DNA of 64,000 bases from Catenulispora sp. EB89 (GTDB taxonomy: Bacteria > Actinomycetota > Actinomycetes > Streptomycetales > Catenulisporaceae), in assembly GCF_041261445.1 (NCBI RefSeq), contig NZ_JBGCCU010000003.1, positions 62,001 through 126,000 on the forward strand, read 5' to 3'. Each line of letters starts with the position of its first letter. Positions within the stretch are counted from its first letter, which is position 1. The notes beneath the pieces are model-generated. The model was not told the origin of the DNA, searched no databases, and was given only the letters and a program-made list of their open reading frames with translations. Position numbers and translations under genes: made by a program. Positions 1-8,619 of this stretch are shown here, piece after piece.

Positions 1-1
1 G

Positions 2-1036
2 ACGTCCCTCGCCGTGCTGCTCGCCGGCGGTGGTGTCGCCCTGTCGTGGCGGTGGCCGTGGGCCGGCCTGGTCGTCACGAGCGCGGCGTCCTTCGCCGTC
101 ACCGCCGTGGGCCGGGATCCCCTGTCGGTGTGGATGATGGCCGTCCTCGTGCTGTTCTCGGTCACCTTCCGGGGACGCCAGGCCCTGATCGGAATCGCCG
201 TCGTGGCGGCGTCCTTCCTGGGAGCGTTCATGACGGTGGGAGGCTTCCGCGGCGGCGCCGTCGTGGGCGCCGCCGCCCTCTTCTCGGCCATCGCAGGCGG
301 AGCGACCGGGGCGGCACTGCGCATCCACCGCGACCGGTGGTGGATGCTGGCCGAACGCGCCGCGAGCGCCATCGCCACCCGCGAGATCGAAGCCACTCGG
401 CGGGTGGTCGAGGAGCGGCTGCGGATCGCCCGGGACCTGCACGACGTTGTCGGCCACCAGGTCGCGATGCTGAGCATGCATCTGGGAGTCGCGGAGATCG
501 GACTCCCCGAGGGCTCCGACGCGTCCCGGCAGGCCCTCGTCTCGGCCAGGTCCGCCGCGCGCACCGTGGTCGTCGAGACGCAGCGGATTCTCACGCTCCT
601 GCGCCGCACGGACGACGCGTCAGAGGCTGAAGCGCTCCGGCCGATCCCCGCGCTGAGCAGTTTGGAAGGGCTCATCGGTTCCTTCGAGAGCATCGGCCTG
701 GACATCCGGCCCTCGATCGACGTCCCCGCCGTCTTCGTGGAGCCCAGCGTCGGCGTGACCGTCTACCGGGTCGTCCAGGAAGCGCTGACGAATGCCCACC
801 GGCACGGACAGGGGACGGCGACAGTCGATGTGCACGAACGCGACGGCAGGATCTGCGTCACCGTGGAGAACCGCGTCGGCCAGCCGTCCCCCGGCTCCAG
901 CCCGGGCGGCGGACTCGGGCTCGTGGGCATGCGCGAACGCGTCGAGTCCTCCAGCGGACGCCTGACGATCGACAACGACGGCGAACGCTTCCGGGTCCGT
1001 GCCGAGTTCAGCCCGCTGGGAGCGGCCCTGCGATGA
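2..1036 (+). CDS. Two-component sensor histidine kinase (NarL/DesK type), 5' end cut off
   Basis: Membrane sensor kinase that autophosphorylates a histidine and passes the phosphate to the response regulator encoded next. The frame is open to the window edge, so the start and probably the first membrane helices lie outside; a GTG at 14 is only an internal codon. Visible parts are hydrophobic segments over the first ~100 residues, a HisKA_3 dimerisation helix with the phosphoacceptor in RDLHDVVGHQ, and an HATPase_c domain with an N-box (VQEALTNAHRHG) and a G-box (GGGLGLVGMRERV). The end overlaps the regulator start (ATGA), so the two are translationally coupled. The stimulus cannot be told from sequence. 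Confidence 0.93.
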   Translation, partial: TSLAVLLAGGGVALSWRWPWAGLVVTSAASFAVTAVGRDPLSVWMMAVLVLFSVTFRGRQALIGIAVVAASFLGAFMTVGGFRGGAVVGAAALFSAIAGGATGAALRIHRDRWWMLAERAASAIATREIEATRRVVEERLRIARDLHDVVGHQVAMLSMHLGVAEIGLPEGSDASRQALVSARSAARTVVVETQRILTLLRRTDDASEAEALRPIPALSSLEGLIGSFESIGLDIRPSIDVPAVFVEPSVGVTVYRVVQEALTNAHRHGQGTATVDVHERDGRICVTVENRVGQPSPGSSPGGGLGLVGMRERVESSSGRLTIDNDGERFRVRAEFSPLGAALR

Positions 1037-1707
1037 CGCGCATTCTGATCGTCGACGACCAGGACGAAATCCGCGCCGGCATCCGGGCGATGCTGCGGCT
1101 CGACCCGGATCTGGTCGTCGCCGGCGACCTCTCCGACGGGCTCCAGGCCCTGCCCTTCCTCCGAGCCCACCCCGTCGACCTGGTCCTGATGGACATCCGG
1201 ATGCCCGGCATCGACGGTGTCGAGGCCACCCGCCGGATCCGCAAAGAACACCCGCCCGAGAAGCTGCGGGTGATCGTCCTGACCACCTTCGACCAGGACG
1301 ACATCGTGCTCGCCGCCCTCCGCGCGGGCGCCAACGGCTTCCTGAGCAAGACCGTGAGCCCCGCCGAACTCGTCGCCGGCATCACCGAGGTCGTCGCCGG
1401 AGGCGGTGCGCTCTCCGCGGTCGCGACCGCCGCGCTCATCGGCCACATGACCCACAATCCGCCGCCGGTCGTCGACCGGGAGCTGCTGCGGCGCTTCGAC
1501 GCCCTGACCCCCAGGGAGCGGGACGTGATCGTGCTCGTCGCGAGCGGTCTGGGCAACGACGAGATCGCGGCCCAGCTGCACGTCTCGCCGTTGACTGTGA
1601 AGACGCACGCCGTGCGGGCCATGACGAAGGTCGGCGCCCGCGATCGAGCGCAGCTCGTCTCGTTCACCTTCCGCGCCGGCCTCTACCCCGGAGCCCCCGG
1701 GACTTGA
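1033..1707 (+). CDS. LuxR/NarL-family response regulator
   Basis: Cytoplasmic transcription factor of 224 aa, partner of the preceding kinase. The receiver domain (residues 1-120) has the acidic pocket VDDQDE, the phosphoacceptor Asp in LVLMDIRMPGIDG, the Thr in VLTTFD and the Lys in FLSKTV. The C-terminal GerE-type helix-turn-helix starts at LTPRERDVIVLVASGLGNDE and includes SPLTVKTHAVRAM. The start ATG sits inside the kinase stop region. Targets are unknown; no operator repeats are obvious nearby. Confidence 0.95.
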   Translation: MTRILIVDDQDEIRAGIRAMLRLDPDLVVAGDLSDGLQALPFLRAHPVDLVLMDIRMPGIDGVEATRRIRKEHPPEKLRVIVLTTFDQDDIVLAALRAGANGFLSKTVSPAELVAGITEVVAGGGALSAVATAALIGHMTHNPPPVVDRELLRRFDALTPRERDVIVLVASGLGNDEIAAQLHVSPLTVKTHAVRAMTKVGARDRAQLVSFTFRAGLYPGAPGT

Positions 1708-1908
1708 ACAGGGCCTGGGGCTTCCAGGCGAAGTTCGGGGGCAAGCCCAGCAACTCCACAGCGTCGACACTGCCCCGGACGAAGGCGTCGACGATGACGA
1801 CGGCGACCAGCCTCGGGGTCTGGCTTGCGCCGGCGAGCGGGTGTCCGCGCCGCGGCCCGGGGTGAATCAGGGATTGTGTGACGTCTATGCGGCTGCTGCT
1901 CGTACCGG

Positions 1909-1952
1909 GGTCCGCCGCCCCAGACACCTGGCCGGGAGCGGGGCGGCGGACC
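1909..1952. terminator. Bidirectional terminator hairpin
   Basis: GGTCCGCCGCCCC at 1909-1921 pairs perfectly with GGGGCGGCGGACC at 1940-1952 (13 bp, 18-nt loop). It lies between the convergent ends of the response regulator and the sedolisin gene. There is no T-tract, as is usual in high-GC actinobacteria. The rest of the 1708-1964 gap holds nothing I can recognise. Confidence 0.7.
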
Positions 1953-1964
1953 TGCCAACCTCTG

Positions 1965-3272
1965 TCAGAAGTCCGCCAACCCCTTCGGCGTCCCCCACCC
2001 GGTGGGACCGTCGTAGCCGACCACCGCGTTGCACTGGTAGTCGCCGCCGCAGTCCATGCCGCTTACCGAGTTGTTCCCGCCGACCACGTCGTTGAGGCCG
2101 GACGCGTGCGCGTACAGGTACGACGCGTCGGGGAACCGTCCCGGGTGTCCGCCGAGGGCGACGACGCCGGCGAGGAACGGGGAGGAGGCGCTGGTGCCGC
2201 CGATGATGCCCCAGCCTTGGCAGCCTTCCGTGCAGTAGACGGCGGGGCCGGTGTTCGGGTCGGCGTCGGCTGCGATGTCGGCGACCATGCGGCCGGGGCA
2301 GTTCGGGTCGGTCTGCCACGCCGGTTTGGCGAACCAGGCCGAGCAGCCGCTGCCGGAGCCCGACCACGCCGTCTCGGACCAGCCGCGGGCGTTCGCGGCG
2401 CGGGTCAGCGAGGTGCCGCCGACGGCGATCACGCTGCTGTAGACGGCCGGGGCGCTGGCCGGCTGGAAGCCGTAGTCGCCGCTCGACGCGAGGATCGCGA
2501 CCCCGGGGTGCGAGTAGTGCGGGGCGAGCCGTGCCGAGTCGGAGCCTTCGGGGCCGCCGTAGCTGTTGGAGACCTCGTTCGCCCCCAGCGCCACCGCTTC
2601 GTCGACGGACGCGGCGAGGTTGTCGGTCGTGGCGTCGTCAGCCTCGACCAGCAGGATGTGGCACTGCGGGCACGCCGCCGAGACCATGTCCAGGTCCAGC
2701 GCCTCCTCCACGCTCCAGCCCTGGTCGGCCGGCAGCGGCGTGGCGGCGCCGCGCTGGTTCACCTTGGTGAAGCAGCCGTTGGCGGTGGTGCACGCGGGCA
2801 GGCCGTAGGTGGTGCGGTAGACCGCGAGGTCGGCCTCGGCCGTCGCGTCGTCGCCGGCGTCGACGATCGCAACAGTCTGCTTCGCGCCGCCGGTGGCCGG
2901 GAGGCCGTAGGCCGCGCGCAGGTCGGTGGGGCTCAGGCCGGCGGGCAGTGTCGCGGCCGCCGGTGTGGCACGGGCCGCCGCCGGGCCCCGGACGCCGGTT
3001 CCGCCGTGGACGTCGGTCCGGATCCGGGCGAAGCAGCTCGCGTGGCCGGGCAGGGCCGTGGCGCACACGGGTACCGAACGTGCCGCGCCGAGCTGGGTCC
3101 CACTGCCGTTGGCGGTCGTCGGCGTCGCCGCCGTTGTCGCGCTTGTCGTGGTTGACGCGGTCGCCGCGCTCCCGGTCGCCGCGCTAGCCGTCGGCGCGAC
3201 TGTCGTCGCCAGGCCGAGAGCCGCGGTGGCGCCGGCGGCCAGGAGTGCCAGGACTCTTATTCGAGACTTCAT
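1965..3272 (-). CDS. Secreted sedolisin-family (S53) serine-carboxyl peptidase
   Basis: Exported endopeptidase of the kumamolisin/sedolisin group, which usually works at acidic pH. The 435-aa product starts with a signal peptide (MKSRIRVLALLAAG, then Ala/Thr-rich to about residue 40). Catalytic signatures are present: the Glu/Asp pair in WSVEEALDLDM (about 189-193), the oxyanion Asp in SSGDYGF and the nucleophile Ser in GGTSASSP (about residue 361). Start chosen at ATG 3272 with AAGGAG about 12 nt upstream; an upstream in-frame ATG would add 55 residues before the signal peptide. The N-terminal propeptide appears shorter than in large sedolisins. It lies 31 bp behind the gene for a large secreted protein and is probably co-transcribed with it. 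Confidence 0.92.
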   Translation of the reverse strand: MKSRIRVLALLAAGATAALGLATTVAPTASAATGSAATASTTTSATTAATPTTANGSGTQLGAARSVPVCATALPGHASCFARIRTDVHGGTGVRGPAAARATPAAATLPAGLSPTDLRAAYGLPATGGAKQTVAIVDAGDDATAEADLAVYRTTYGLPACTTANGCFTKVNQRGAATPLPADQGWSVEEALDLDMVSAACPQCHILLVEADDATTDNLAASVDEAVALGANEVSNSYGGPEGSDSARLAPHYSHPGVAILASSGDYGFQPASAPAVYSSVIAVGGTSLTRAANARGWSETAWSGSGSGCSAWFAKPAWQTDPNCPGRMVADIAADADPNTGPAVYCTEGCQGWGIIGGTSASSPFLAGVVALGGHPGRFPDASYLYAHASGLNDVVGGNNSVSGMDCGGDYQCNAVVGYDGPTGWGTPKGLADF

Positions 3273-3303
3273 ATCTGCGGGAATCTCCTTGCTGGAGCGC
3301 CGG

Positions 3304-5553
3304 TCAGCCGACGGTGTAGGGGTTGGTGACGGTCTGCGTGATCGAGCCGCCGATCGCGTCGGTCGCGGTGACGCGCACCGTGACCGAGCTCCCCGGCGCG
3401 GGGTTGCACCACTGCGCGACGTAGTGGCCGACAGCACCGAGAGTCGGCACGTCCTGCCAGCTGGTGCCGCCGTCGAAGGACACTGACACCCGCGCGGAGA
3501 CCACCGGGGCGAGCGAGCCGTGCCCGCCGAAGGAGTGGTGGCCGATGTCCAGGACCAGCACCTGGTTCCGGCCGGTCGAGACGTTCGTCTGGGACAGCCC
3601 GCCGTACTTGTAGCCGACGGTCAGGACCGGCATGATCTGGCACGGCGCCGACGGCTGGCCCGCGGCCCGGGCCGCCGGGCAGTAGTTCCCGTCCGGGAGT
3701 GTGGACCACGCGTCGGTCTTGCCGGTGTACTGGAACGTCACGTCGGTGTGCGTCTTCGTGGACTGAGTCGCCCCGGCCGGCCGGGCGGCGTCCAGGACCG
3801 CGCGGATGGTCGCCGGGCCGGTACCGATGTTCGGCAGGATGATCGCCGGGGCCTGGAACGGCCCGGGCGGCTGGGACACCTGCTGGCCGTTCACATAGAA
3901 GGCCGCCGTGGTGGTGTCGCCGATGCCCGCGCCGATGGTGTCCGGGTTGCTGTCGCCGGTGTCGTCGAACTCGAGGTCCATGTTCCCGGCACCGACGCAC
4001 GCCTGGCAGTCCTCATCGGCCGCGGCCTCGGGATAGCGGCCGAAGACCGGGGCGGACGGCGCCTTGCCCCAGGTGTGCTCCGAAACCTGGCCGGCGTAGT
4101 AGGTCTTCGCGCCGGACTGGAGGCCCAGTCCCCCCAGGCCGCCGGGCGCACTGGCCCAGGGACCGCTGACGCCGGTCACCCAGCGCCCCGGGGTGAAGTA
4201 CGACGTCGACTTCAGCGGCATGGAGGTTCCGAACATGAAGGCATCACCCGCGCCCGGATCCACCGGTGCGGCGTCGACACCGCGCGTGGTGCCGGCGAGG
4301 GCCGGATCGGAGGCGATGTCCTCGGTCTCGGCGGCCAGGTCGCGGTCCGCGAGATGGTGGGTCTGATCGGCGTCGATGTGGTCCGAGGTGAAGTCCGTGA
4401 AGTACTGGTACTGGCTCTGGTCCGCAGTGGCGCCGACCGGGCCGGACGCGGACTCGAACGTGTCGATCAGGAACTTCCCGACCTTCGCCGTCGGCTGCGG
4501 CGACACCGTGATCGGCGTCGTGCCGGTGTAGATGAAGAACTCCCCGAGGACTACGGCAGGGCCCTGAGCCGGCGTCCGGACGATGCGCTGCATCGAGTCC
4601 TGCGGCGTCGAGGGCTGCTGCGTAGTGATGGAAACCGGCGCGGTGGCGGTCCGCGCGTCCAGGGTCAGCGCCGGCACGTCGCCCGACGCGGGGACCGCGA
4701 AGTCGTTGACCGCGACCTGCGCGTCCGCGGTGATGTCGCCGATGGAGTCGTAGGAGTAGTCGCTCATGTAGGCGGCGTAGTTCCCGGCGGGCAGCGCGAT
4801 CCGGGCGACGCCGTTCTCGATCGGCTCGCTCAGCGTCATGATCCGCGAGTCGTCGGTGTTGATCACCGTGACGTAGCTGTCGAGGGCGGCCCCGTCGGTC
4901 CCGACGGCGTTGATCTGCAGGATCCGCATCGGATAGGCCGGAGTGACCGGCGTTCCGACGCCGGCCAGCCGCATCGAGGCCAGGCCGAGGAGCCCGCCGC
5001 TGCCCACGATCCGGCCCGCTGCCTTGTCGGCGGCGATCTGCTGCCGCAGCGCGGCGGCGAACGCGGCCCCGGACGCCGGGGTCAGGTAGCCGGTGGCCGT
5101 CTGCCCCGCGACCGCGGTCAGGGTGACGCCGGCCGGCGCGCTCGGCGTGACCCCGGCCCGGAACGCCAGCGACACCGGGACCTGCCCGTTCGGCGCGGTG
5201 GCGGCGAGCCGGGTGACGTCGAACAGCGACAGGTCGAGCAGCCGGCCGGCGAACGGCACCGCCTCGGCCGGGACCAGGTAGTTGTCGCCGTTGGCGTCGG
5301 TGAAGGTGTTGAAGGCCTGGCTCGGCCCCCCGGGCTGCACGCGCATGCCGGCCGGGGACATGGTGACGCTGTCGCCGGTGGGCAGCACGACCTGGCCGGT
5401 CAGGCTTGATGAGGCCTGGATCGCCGCCCCAGGTGTGGCGGCCCTGGCGACGTCAGCGGAAGCCCCCTCAGGCATGACGGTGAGCGCCGCGACAGCTGCC
5501 ACGGCGACACCCAAGGCCGCCACGCGGGCGGTTCGAGTTCTCTGGTTTCGCAC
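3304..5553 (-). CDS. Large secreted protein of unknown function
   Basis: A 749-aa exported protein that I cannot assign to a function. It begins with a signal peptide (VRNQRTRTARVAALGVAVAA, cleavage near residue 35). An early segment, SLTGQVVLPTGDSVTM, resembles the N-terminal LLTGDRVTV segment of actinomycete secreted subtilases, but no subtilase domain follows. The last ~100 residues (VSARVSVSFDGGTSWQDVP onwards) look like an immunoglobulin-like or fibronectin-like fold. Start is GTG 5553 with GAGGG upstream; an ATG at 5592 is less likely because it precedes the basic signal region. The sedolisin follows 31 bp downstream, suggesting a shared extracellular job such as protease plus adhesin or substrate-binding partner (inference). 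Confidence 0.8.
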   Translation of the reverse strand: MRNQRTRTARVAALGVAVAAVAALTVMPEGASADVARAATPGAAIQASSSLTGQVVLPTGDSVTMSPAGMRVQPGGPSQAFNTFTDANGDNYLVPAEAVPFAGRLLDLSLFDVTRLAATAPNGQVPVSLAFRAGVTPSAPAGVTLTAVAGQTATGYLTPASGAAFAAALRQQIAADKAAGRIVGSGGLLGLASMRLAGVGTPVTPAYPMRILQINAVGTDGAALDSYVTVINTDDSRIMTLSEPIENGVARIALPAGNYAAYMSDYSYDSIGDITADAQVAVNDFAVPASGDVPALTLDARTATAPVSITTQQPSTPQDSMQRIVRTPAQGPAVVLGEFFIYTGTTPITVSPQPTAKVGKFLIDTFESASGPVGATADQSQYQYFTDFTSDHIDADQTHHLADRDLAAETEDIASDPALAGTTRGVDAAPVDPGAGDAFMFGTSMPLKSTSYFTPGRWVTGVSGPWASAPGGLGGLGLQSGAKTYYAGQVSEHTWGKAPSAPVFGRYPEAAADEDCQACVGAGNMDLEFDDTGDSNPDTIGAGIGDTTTAAFYVNGQQVSQPPGPFQAPAIILPNIGTGPATIRAVLDAARPAGATQSTKTHTDVTFQYTGKTDAWSTLPDGNYCPAARAAGQPSAPCQIMPVLTVGYKYGGLSQTNVSTGRNQVLVLDIGHHSFGGHGSLAPVVSARVSVSFDGGTSWQDVPTLGAVGHYVAQWCNPAPGSSVTVRVTATDAIGGSITQTVTNPYTVG

Positions 5554-5723
5554 CCTGATTCCCTCTGGTGAAGGTCGGTAGGACGCACCCAATCAACCAG
5601 ACAGGCGCAGTCTCCGTCAGGGAGCTGATTTGGCGAGAACCCGACAGGGCTACGAGCCAACCCGGAGGCCGGGCCAGCGCGTTCTCCGGACTGGCCGAGC
5701 TTTCACGCCGAGTCCGGAGAAGA

Positions 5724-6740
5724 TCACGCCGATTCCCGGATCACCAGCTCCGGGGACAACGTCACCGGCGATCCGGCCGCACCGCCGCCGATCTGTGTCA
5801 GCAGGCTGTCGACCAGCGCCTGGGCCATGGCCTTCAGCGGCTGGCGCACCGTCGTCAGCGACGGGTCGGCCAGCTTCGCCGGCGGCGCGTCGTCGAACCC
5901 GATCACCGCGACGTCGTCGGGGATGGCCCGGCCCGAGGCGCGCAGCGCCCGGATCGCGCCCAGCGCCATCAGATCGCTGGCGGCGAAGACGGCGTCCAGG
6001 TCCGGCGCGCGGTCGAGCAACTCGGTCATCGCCGCCTCGCCCTGGTGCAGCGTGAAGTCGCCAAAAGCCACCACCGGCGGGCCTTGCAGCTCGCGCCGGA
6101 AACCGTCGAGGCGGTCCACGCCGGCCGCCATCTCCTGAGGGCCGGCGATCGTCGCGATCCGGCGGCGTCCGCCGGCCGCCAGGTGCCGGACGGCCCGCGC
6201 CGCGCCCTCGGCGTTGTCCGCGTCGACGTACGCCATGTCCGGCGACGCTCCCCGCAGCGGCCGGCCCAGCACCACGGCCGGGAACCGCGCCTGCGCGACG
6301 GACCGGACCGGCGGGTGGTCGTCGTGGAAGGACACCAGGATGACGCCGTCGACGGGGCCGCCGTCCAGGAAGCGATCCAGCCCGACGCGCTCGGCGGCAC
6401 TGCCGACCATCTTCAGCACCATCTCGATGTCCGACCCGGCCAACGCCCGCCCGACCGCCCAGATCATCGAGCTCAGGAACGGATCGGCGAGCACCAACTC
6501 CGCGGGCTCGCTGACGATCAGCGCCACCGAGCCGGCGCGCCGCGTGGCCAGCGACCGCGCAGCGCGGTTGGGCAGGTAACCGAGTTCCGCGACCGCCGCC
6601 TCGACCGCCCGGCGCACCCGCGGCGACACCACCGACGAACCGTTGACCACCCGCGAGGCCGTGGCGCGCGAAACACCCGCGCGCGCCGCCACCGATTCCA
6701 GCGTCGGCAGATCGGGCCCGCGGCCGGCCGCCTCGGTCAT
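5724..6740 (-). CDS. LacI-family transcriptional regulator
   Basis: Sugar-responsive DNA-binding regulator of 338 aa. The N-terminal HTH is PTLESVAARAGVSRATASRV followed by the hinge helix NRAARSLATRR. Residues ~65-338 form a periplasmic-binding-protein-like effector domain ending in DDAPPAKLADPSLTTVRQP, typical of the family. Start is ATG 6740 with GGGAGG 6-7 nt upstream; an upstream ATG (6785) would add 15 residues. No sugar transporter or catabolic operon is adjacent, so the inducer is unknown. Confidence 0.93.
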   Translation of the reverse strand: MTEAAGRGPDLPTLESVAARAGVSRATASRVVNGSSVVSPRVRRAVEAAVAELGYLPNRAARSLATRRAGSVALIVSEPAELVLADPFLSSMIWAVGRALAGSDIEMVLKMVGSAAERVGLDRFLDGGPVDGVILVSFHDDHPPVRSVAQARFPAVVLGRPLRGASPDMAYVDADNAEGAARAVRHLAAGGRRRIATIAGPQEMAAGVDRLDGFRRELQGPPVVAFGDFTLHQGEAAMTELLDRAPDLDAVFAASDLMALGAIRALRASGRAIPDDVAVIGFDDAPPAKLADPSLTTVRQPLKAMAQALVDSLLTQIGGGAAGSPVTLSPELVIRESA

Positions 6741-6762
6741 CTGCCCCTCCCGTATGGCTCTT

Positions 6763-6777
6763 GGGAAAGCGTATCCC
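6763..6777. promoter_or_regulatory. Possible LacI-type operator upstream of the regulator
   Basis: GGGAAAGCGTATCCC, an imperfect inverted repeat with outer GGGA/TCCC arms, lies 22 bp before the LacI start. Position and CG-containing centre fit an autoregulatory operator. This is a single, imperfect occurrence. Confidence 0.3.
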
Positions 6778-6855
6778 GCCGGCATCCCGCCGGGGCATGA
6801 GATTCCGCCGGGTAGAAGCCGGAGCCGACGTCGCGGGGCCGCCCGCCGCTCCGGC

Positions 6856-7755
6856 TCAGCCGGGCGAGCCGAGGACGCACAGGAACCCGCTCGCGTGCTG
6901 CGGGTCGAGCGCGTTCTCGATGAGGTGCCAGACGTTCGGGTCGTAGGCCTCGCCGATGTGGCCGACCGGGTCGAAGGGGCAGGTGTCCTGGACGTACTCG
7001 TTCGTGACGCCCGGTTCGTTCACGAAGGACGTGGCGGTCGGCGTGACGAGTTCGTCCGTGCGTGAGGTGATGACCGTGTAGTGGACGCCGGGCTGCGCGA
7101 TCGGGCCGTTGTCGAGCGCCGTGACGGCGGCGCCCCCGGTGACGAGGTCGGAGCAGGCGCCGCAGCCGAAGGCGTCGAGCACGGCCTGGGTCTGCGGCTG
7201 GATGCCGAGCGCCATGGCGATCGAATAGAGCCCGGCGAAGCTGGTGCCGTGGGCCGGCGGGGCCAGCGCCACGACTTTGTCGACGGCGGCGGCGACGTTC
7301 TGCGTCTTGGTCACGTACAGCGCCTGGAACGCGCCCTCGGAGTGGCCGACCAGATCGACCTTCGGCGCGCCGGTCTCGGCGAGCACCTGGTGGATGAAGG
7401 CCGCGATCTCGGGGGCGGAGTCGCTGATCTGCCTCAGACCGCCGACCAGCGGGAAGCCGGGGTAGGCGCCGTAGGTCGCGCTGAAGGTGCAGTAGCCCTT
7501 GAGCGCGAGGTCGGCTTGGAGGAAGTTCAAGTCCTCGTAGTAGGTCGCGCCGAGACCGTGCAGGAGGACCACCGGGTAGGGATGCGCCGCGCTGGGCTTG
7601 CACGACGCGTCGTTGTCGCCGCCGCCGGTGCCCGCCGAGGCCTGGCCCGCGCCGGTAGTGAGGGAGGCGGCCAGGACGAGGGCGCCGGCGACCAAGGGGG
7701 CTGCGATCCTTCGGATCCGGCCGGATGGGGGCGTGCGGAAGCCTTTCGGTCTCAT
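6856..7755 (-). CDS. Secreted lipase/esterase (alpha/beta hydrolase)
   Basis: Exported ester hydrolase of 299 aa, similar to actinomycete triacylglycerol lipases. It has a signal peptide (RIRRIAAPLVAGALVLAASL, then AGQASA), the oxyanion segment PVVLLHGLGA, and the nucleophile elbow GHSEGAF with catalytic Ser; the later DELVTP Asp and WHLIENALDP His region complete a plausible triad. Paired cysteines (FGCGACSD and DTCPF/FLCVLG) suggest disulphides. Start ATG 7755 has GGGA about 6 nt upstream. It is divergent from a TetR gene across tandem operator-like palindromes. Confidence 0.88.
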   Translation of the reverse strand: MRPKGFRTPPSGRIRRIAAPLVAGALVLAASLTTGAGQASAGTGGGDNDASCKPSAAHPYPVVLLHGLGATYYEDLNFLQADLALKGYCTFSATYGAYPGFPLVGGLRQISDSAPEIAAFIHQVLAETGAPKVDLVGHSEGAFQALYVTKTQNVAAAVDKVVALAPPAHGTSFAGLYSIAMALGIQPQTQAVLDAFGCGACSDLVTGGAAVTALDNGPIAQPGVHYTVITSRTDELVTPTATSFVNEPGVTNEYVQDTCPFDPVGHIGEAYDPNVWHLIENALDPQHASGFLCVLGSPG

Positions 7756-7794
7756 GGGGATCCCTTCTGCTGCGTCAGGGATGGTGTCTCGGTT

Positions 7795-7851
7795 CGATAC
7801 CGTGCGGTATCGGATACTCGGAAGTATCGACCTGTTAGATTGAAAGTCAAT
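7795..7851. promoter_or_regulatory. Tandem palindromes between lipase and TetR genes (operator candidate)
   Basis: Three inverted repeats sit in the 125-bp divergent gap: CGATACCG-TG-CGGTATCG (7795-7812, perfect), GATACT-CGGA-AGTATC (7813-7828, perfect) and ATTGA-AAG-TCAAT (7839-7851). The first two share the GATAC/GTATC half-sites and are spaced 17 bp apart on the same helix region. This is a classic layout for a TetR dimer pair controlling both divergent promoters. Confidence 0.65.
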
Positions 7852-7880
7852 ACTCGACGACTCAGCGCGGGGAGGTCGAC

Positions 7881-8543
7881 GTGGCGGCACCATCCACCGG
7901 CGACGCCGCCGATGCCATCACTCCTGCCGCCGTGCGCGCACGGAAACGCCCCCACCGGTCACAGACCCGGCGGCAGGTGCTCGACGCGGCGTTCGCCGTG
8001 TTCAGCGAACACGGGATCGCAGCCAGCAGCCTGAACCAAGTCGCCGCAGCGGCCGGCCTCACGAAGGGGGCCGTCTACTCGAACTTCGCCTCCAAGGACG
8101 ACCTCGTACTCGCCCTGATGGAGGAACACGCCGCGGCCCGCACCGACGCCGCACTGGCCGGCTTCACGAGCGCCGACGCCGGCGACCCGCAGCGCGCCCT
8201 GGCCCAGATGGCCGCCGCACTGGTCCACGGAATGCGCGCCGACGCAGCCTGGCACCGGCTGCTCGCCGAGTACTTCGCGATGTCGTCGCACGACGCCGGA
8301 CGCCGCGAAGGCCTGCGCCACCGGCGCCGCGAAGTCCGCGACGCGGTGGCACGGGCCGTGGCCCGCGTCAGCCAGGACCTCGCCATCAATCTGCCGTTCG
8401 CCCCGACGGAGATGGCCACGGTGATGCTCGCCTTGAGCAACGGCCTCGCGGTCGAAGCCGCCATCGACCCCGACGCCGTCCCGGACGACCTGCTGGGCCG
8501 GGTGCTGGTTCTGATCGCGGGCGACAGCGCCGCGCCGGGGTAG
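7881..8543 (+). CDS. TetR-family transcriptional regulator
   Basis: A 220-aa one-component repressor. The HTH is near residues 25-70 (TRRQVLDAAFAVFSEHGIAA, then GLTKGAVYSNFASKDDL), followed by an all-helical ligand-binding domain of normal length. The GTG start at 7881 has GGGGAGG 6 nt upstream. It is likely autoregulated through the palindromes at 7795-7828 and likely represses the divergent lipase. The convergent hydrolase at 8620-9354, with its own different operator-like repeats, is a second possible target. Confidence 0.92.
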   Translation: MAAPSTGDAADAITPAAVRARKRPHRSQTRRQVLDAAFAVFSEHGIAASSLNQVAAAAGLTKGAVYSNFASKDDLVLALMEEHAAARTDAALAGFTSADAGDPQRALAQMAAALVHGMRADAAWHRLLAEYFAMSSHDAGRREGLRHRRREVRDAVARAVARVSQDLAINLPFAPTEMATVMLALSNGLAVEAAIDPDAVPDDLLGRVLVLIAGDSAAPG

Positions 8544-8619
8544 GCGGCGGTCGCGGCACGCCGGTGAGGGGTAGGTTCAGGCGGATTGGGCGCGCAGGGT
8601 AGCCCAGTGCGCGATCTTC

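Noticed and set aside
3273-3437. N-terminal extension of the sedolisin to 3437
   Set aside because: The extension is Arg/Ser-rich and overlaps the upstream gene; a signal peptide and AAGGAG support ATG 3272.
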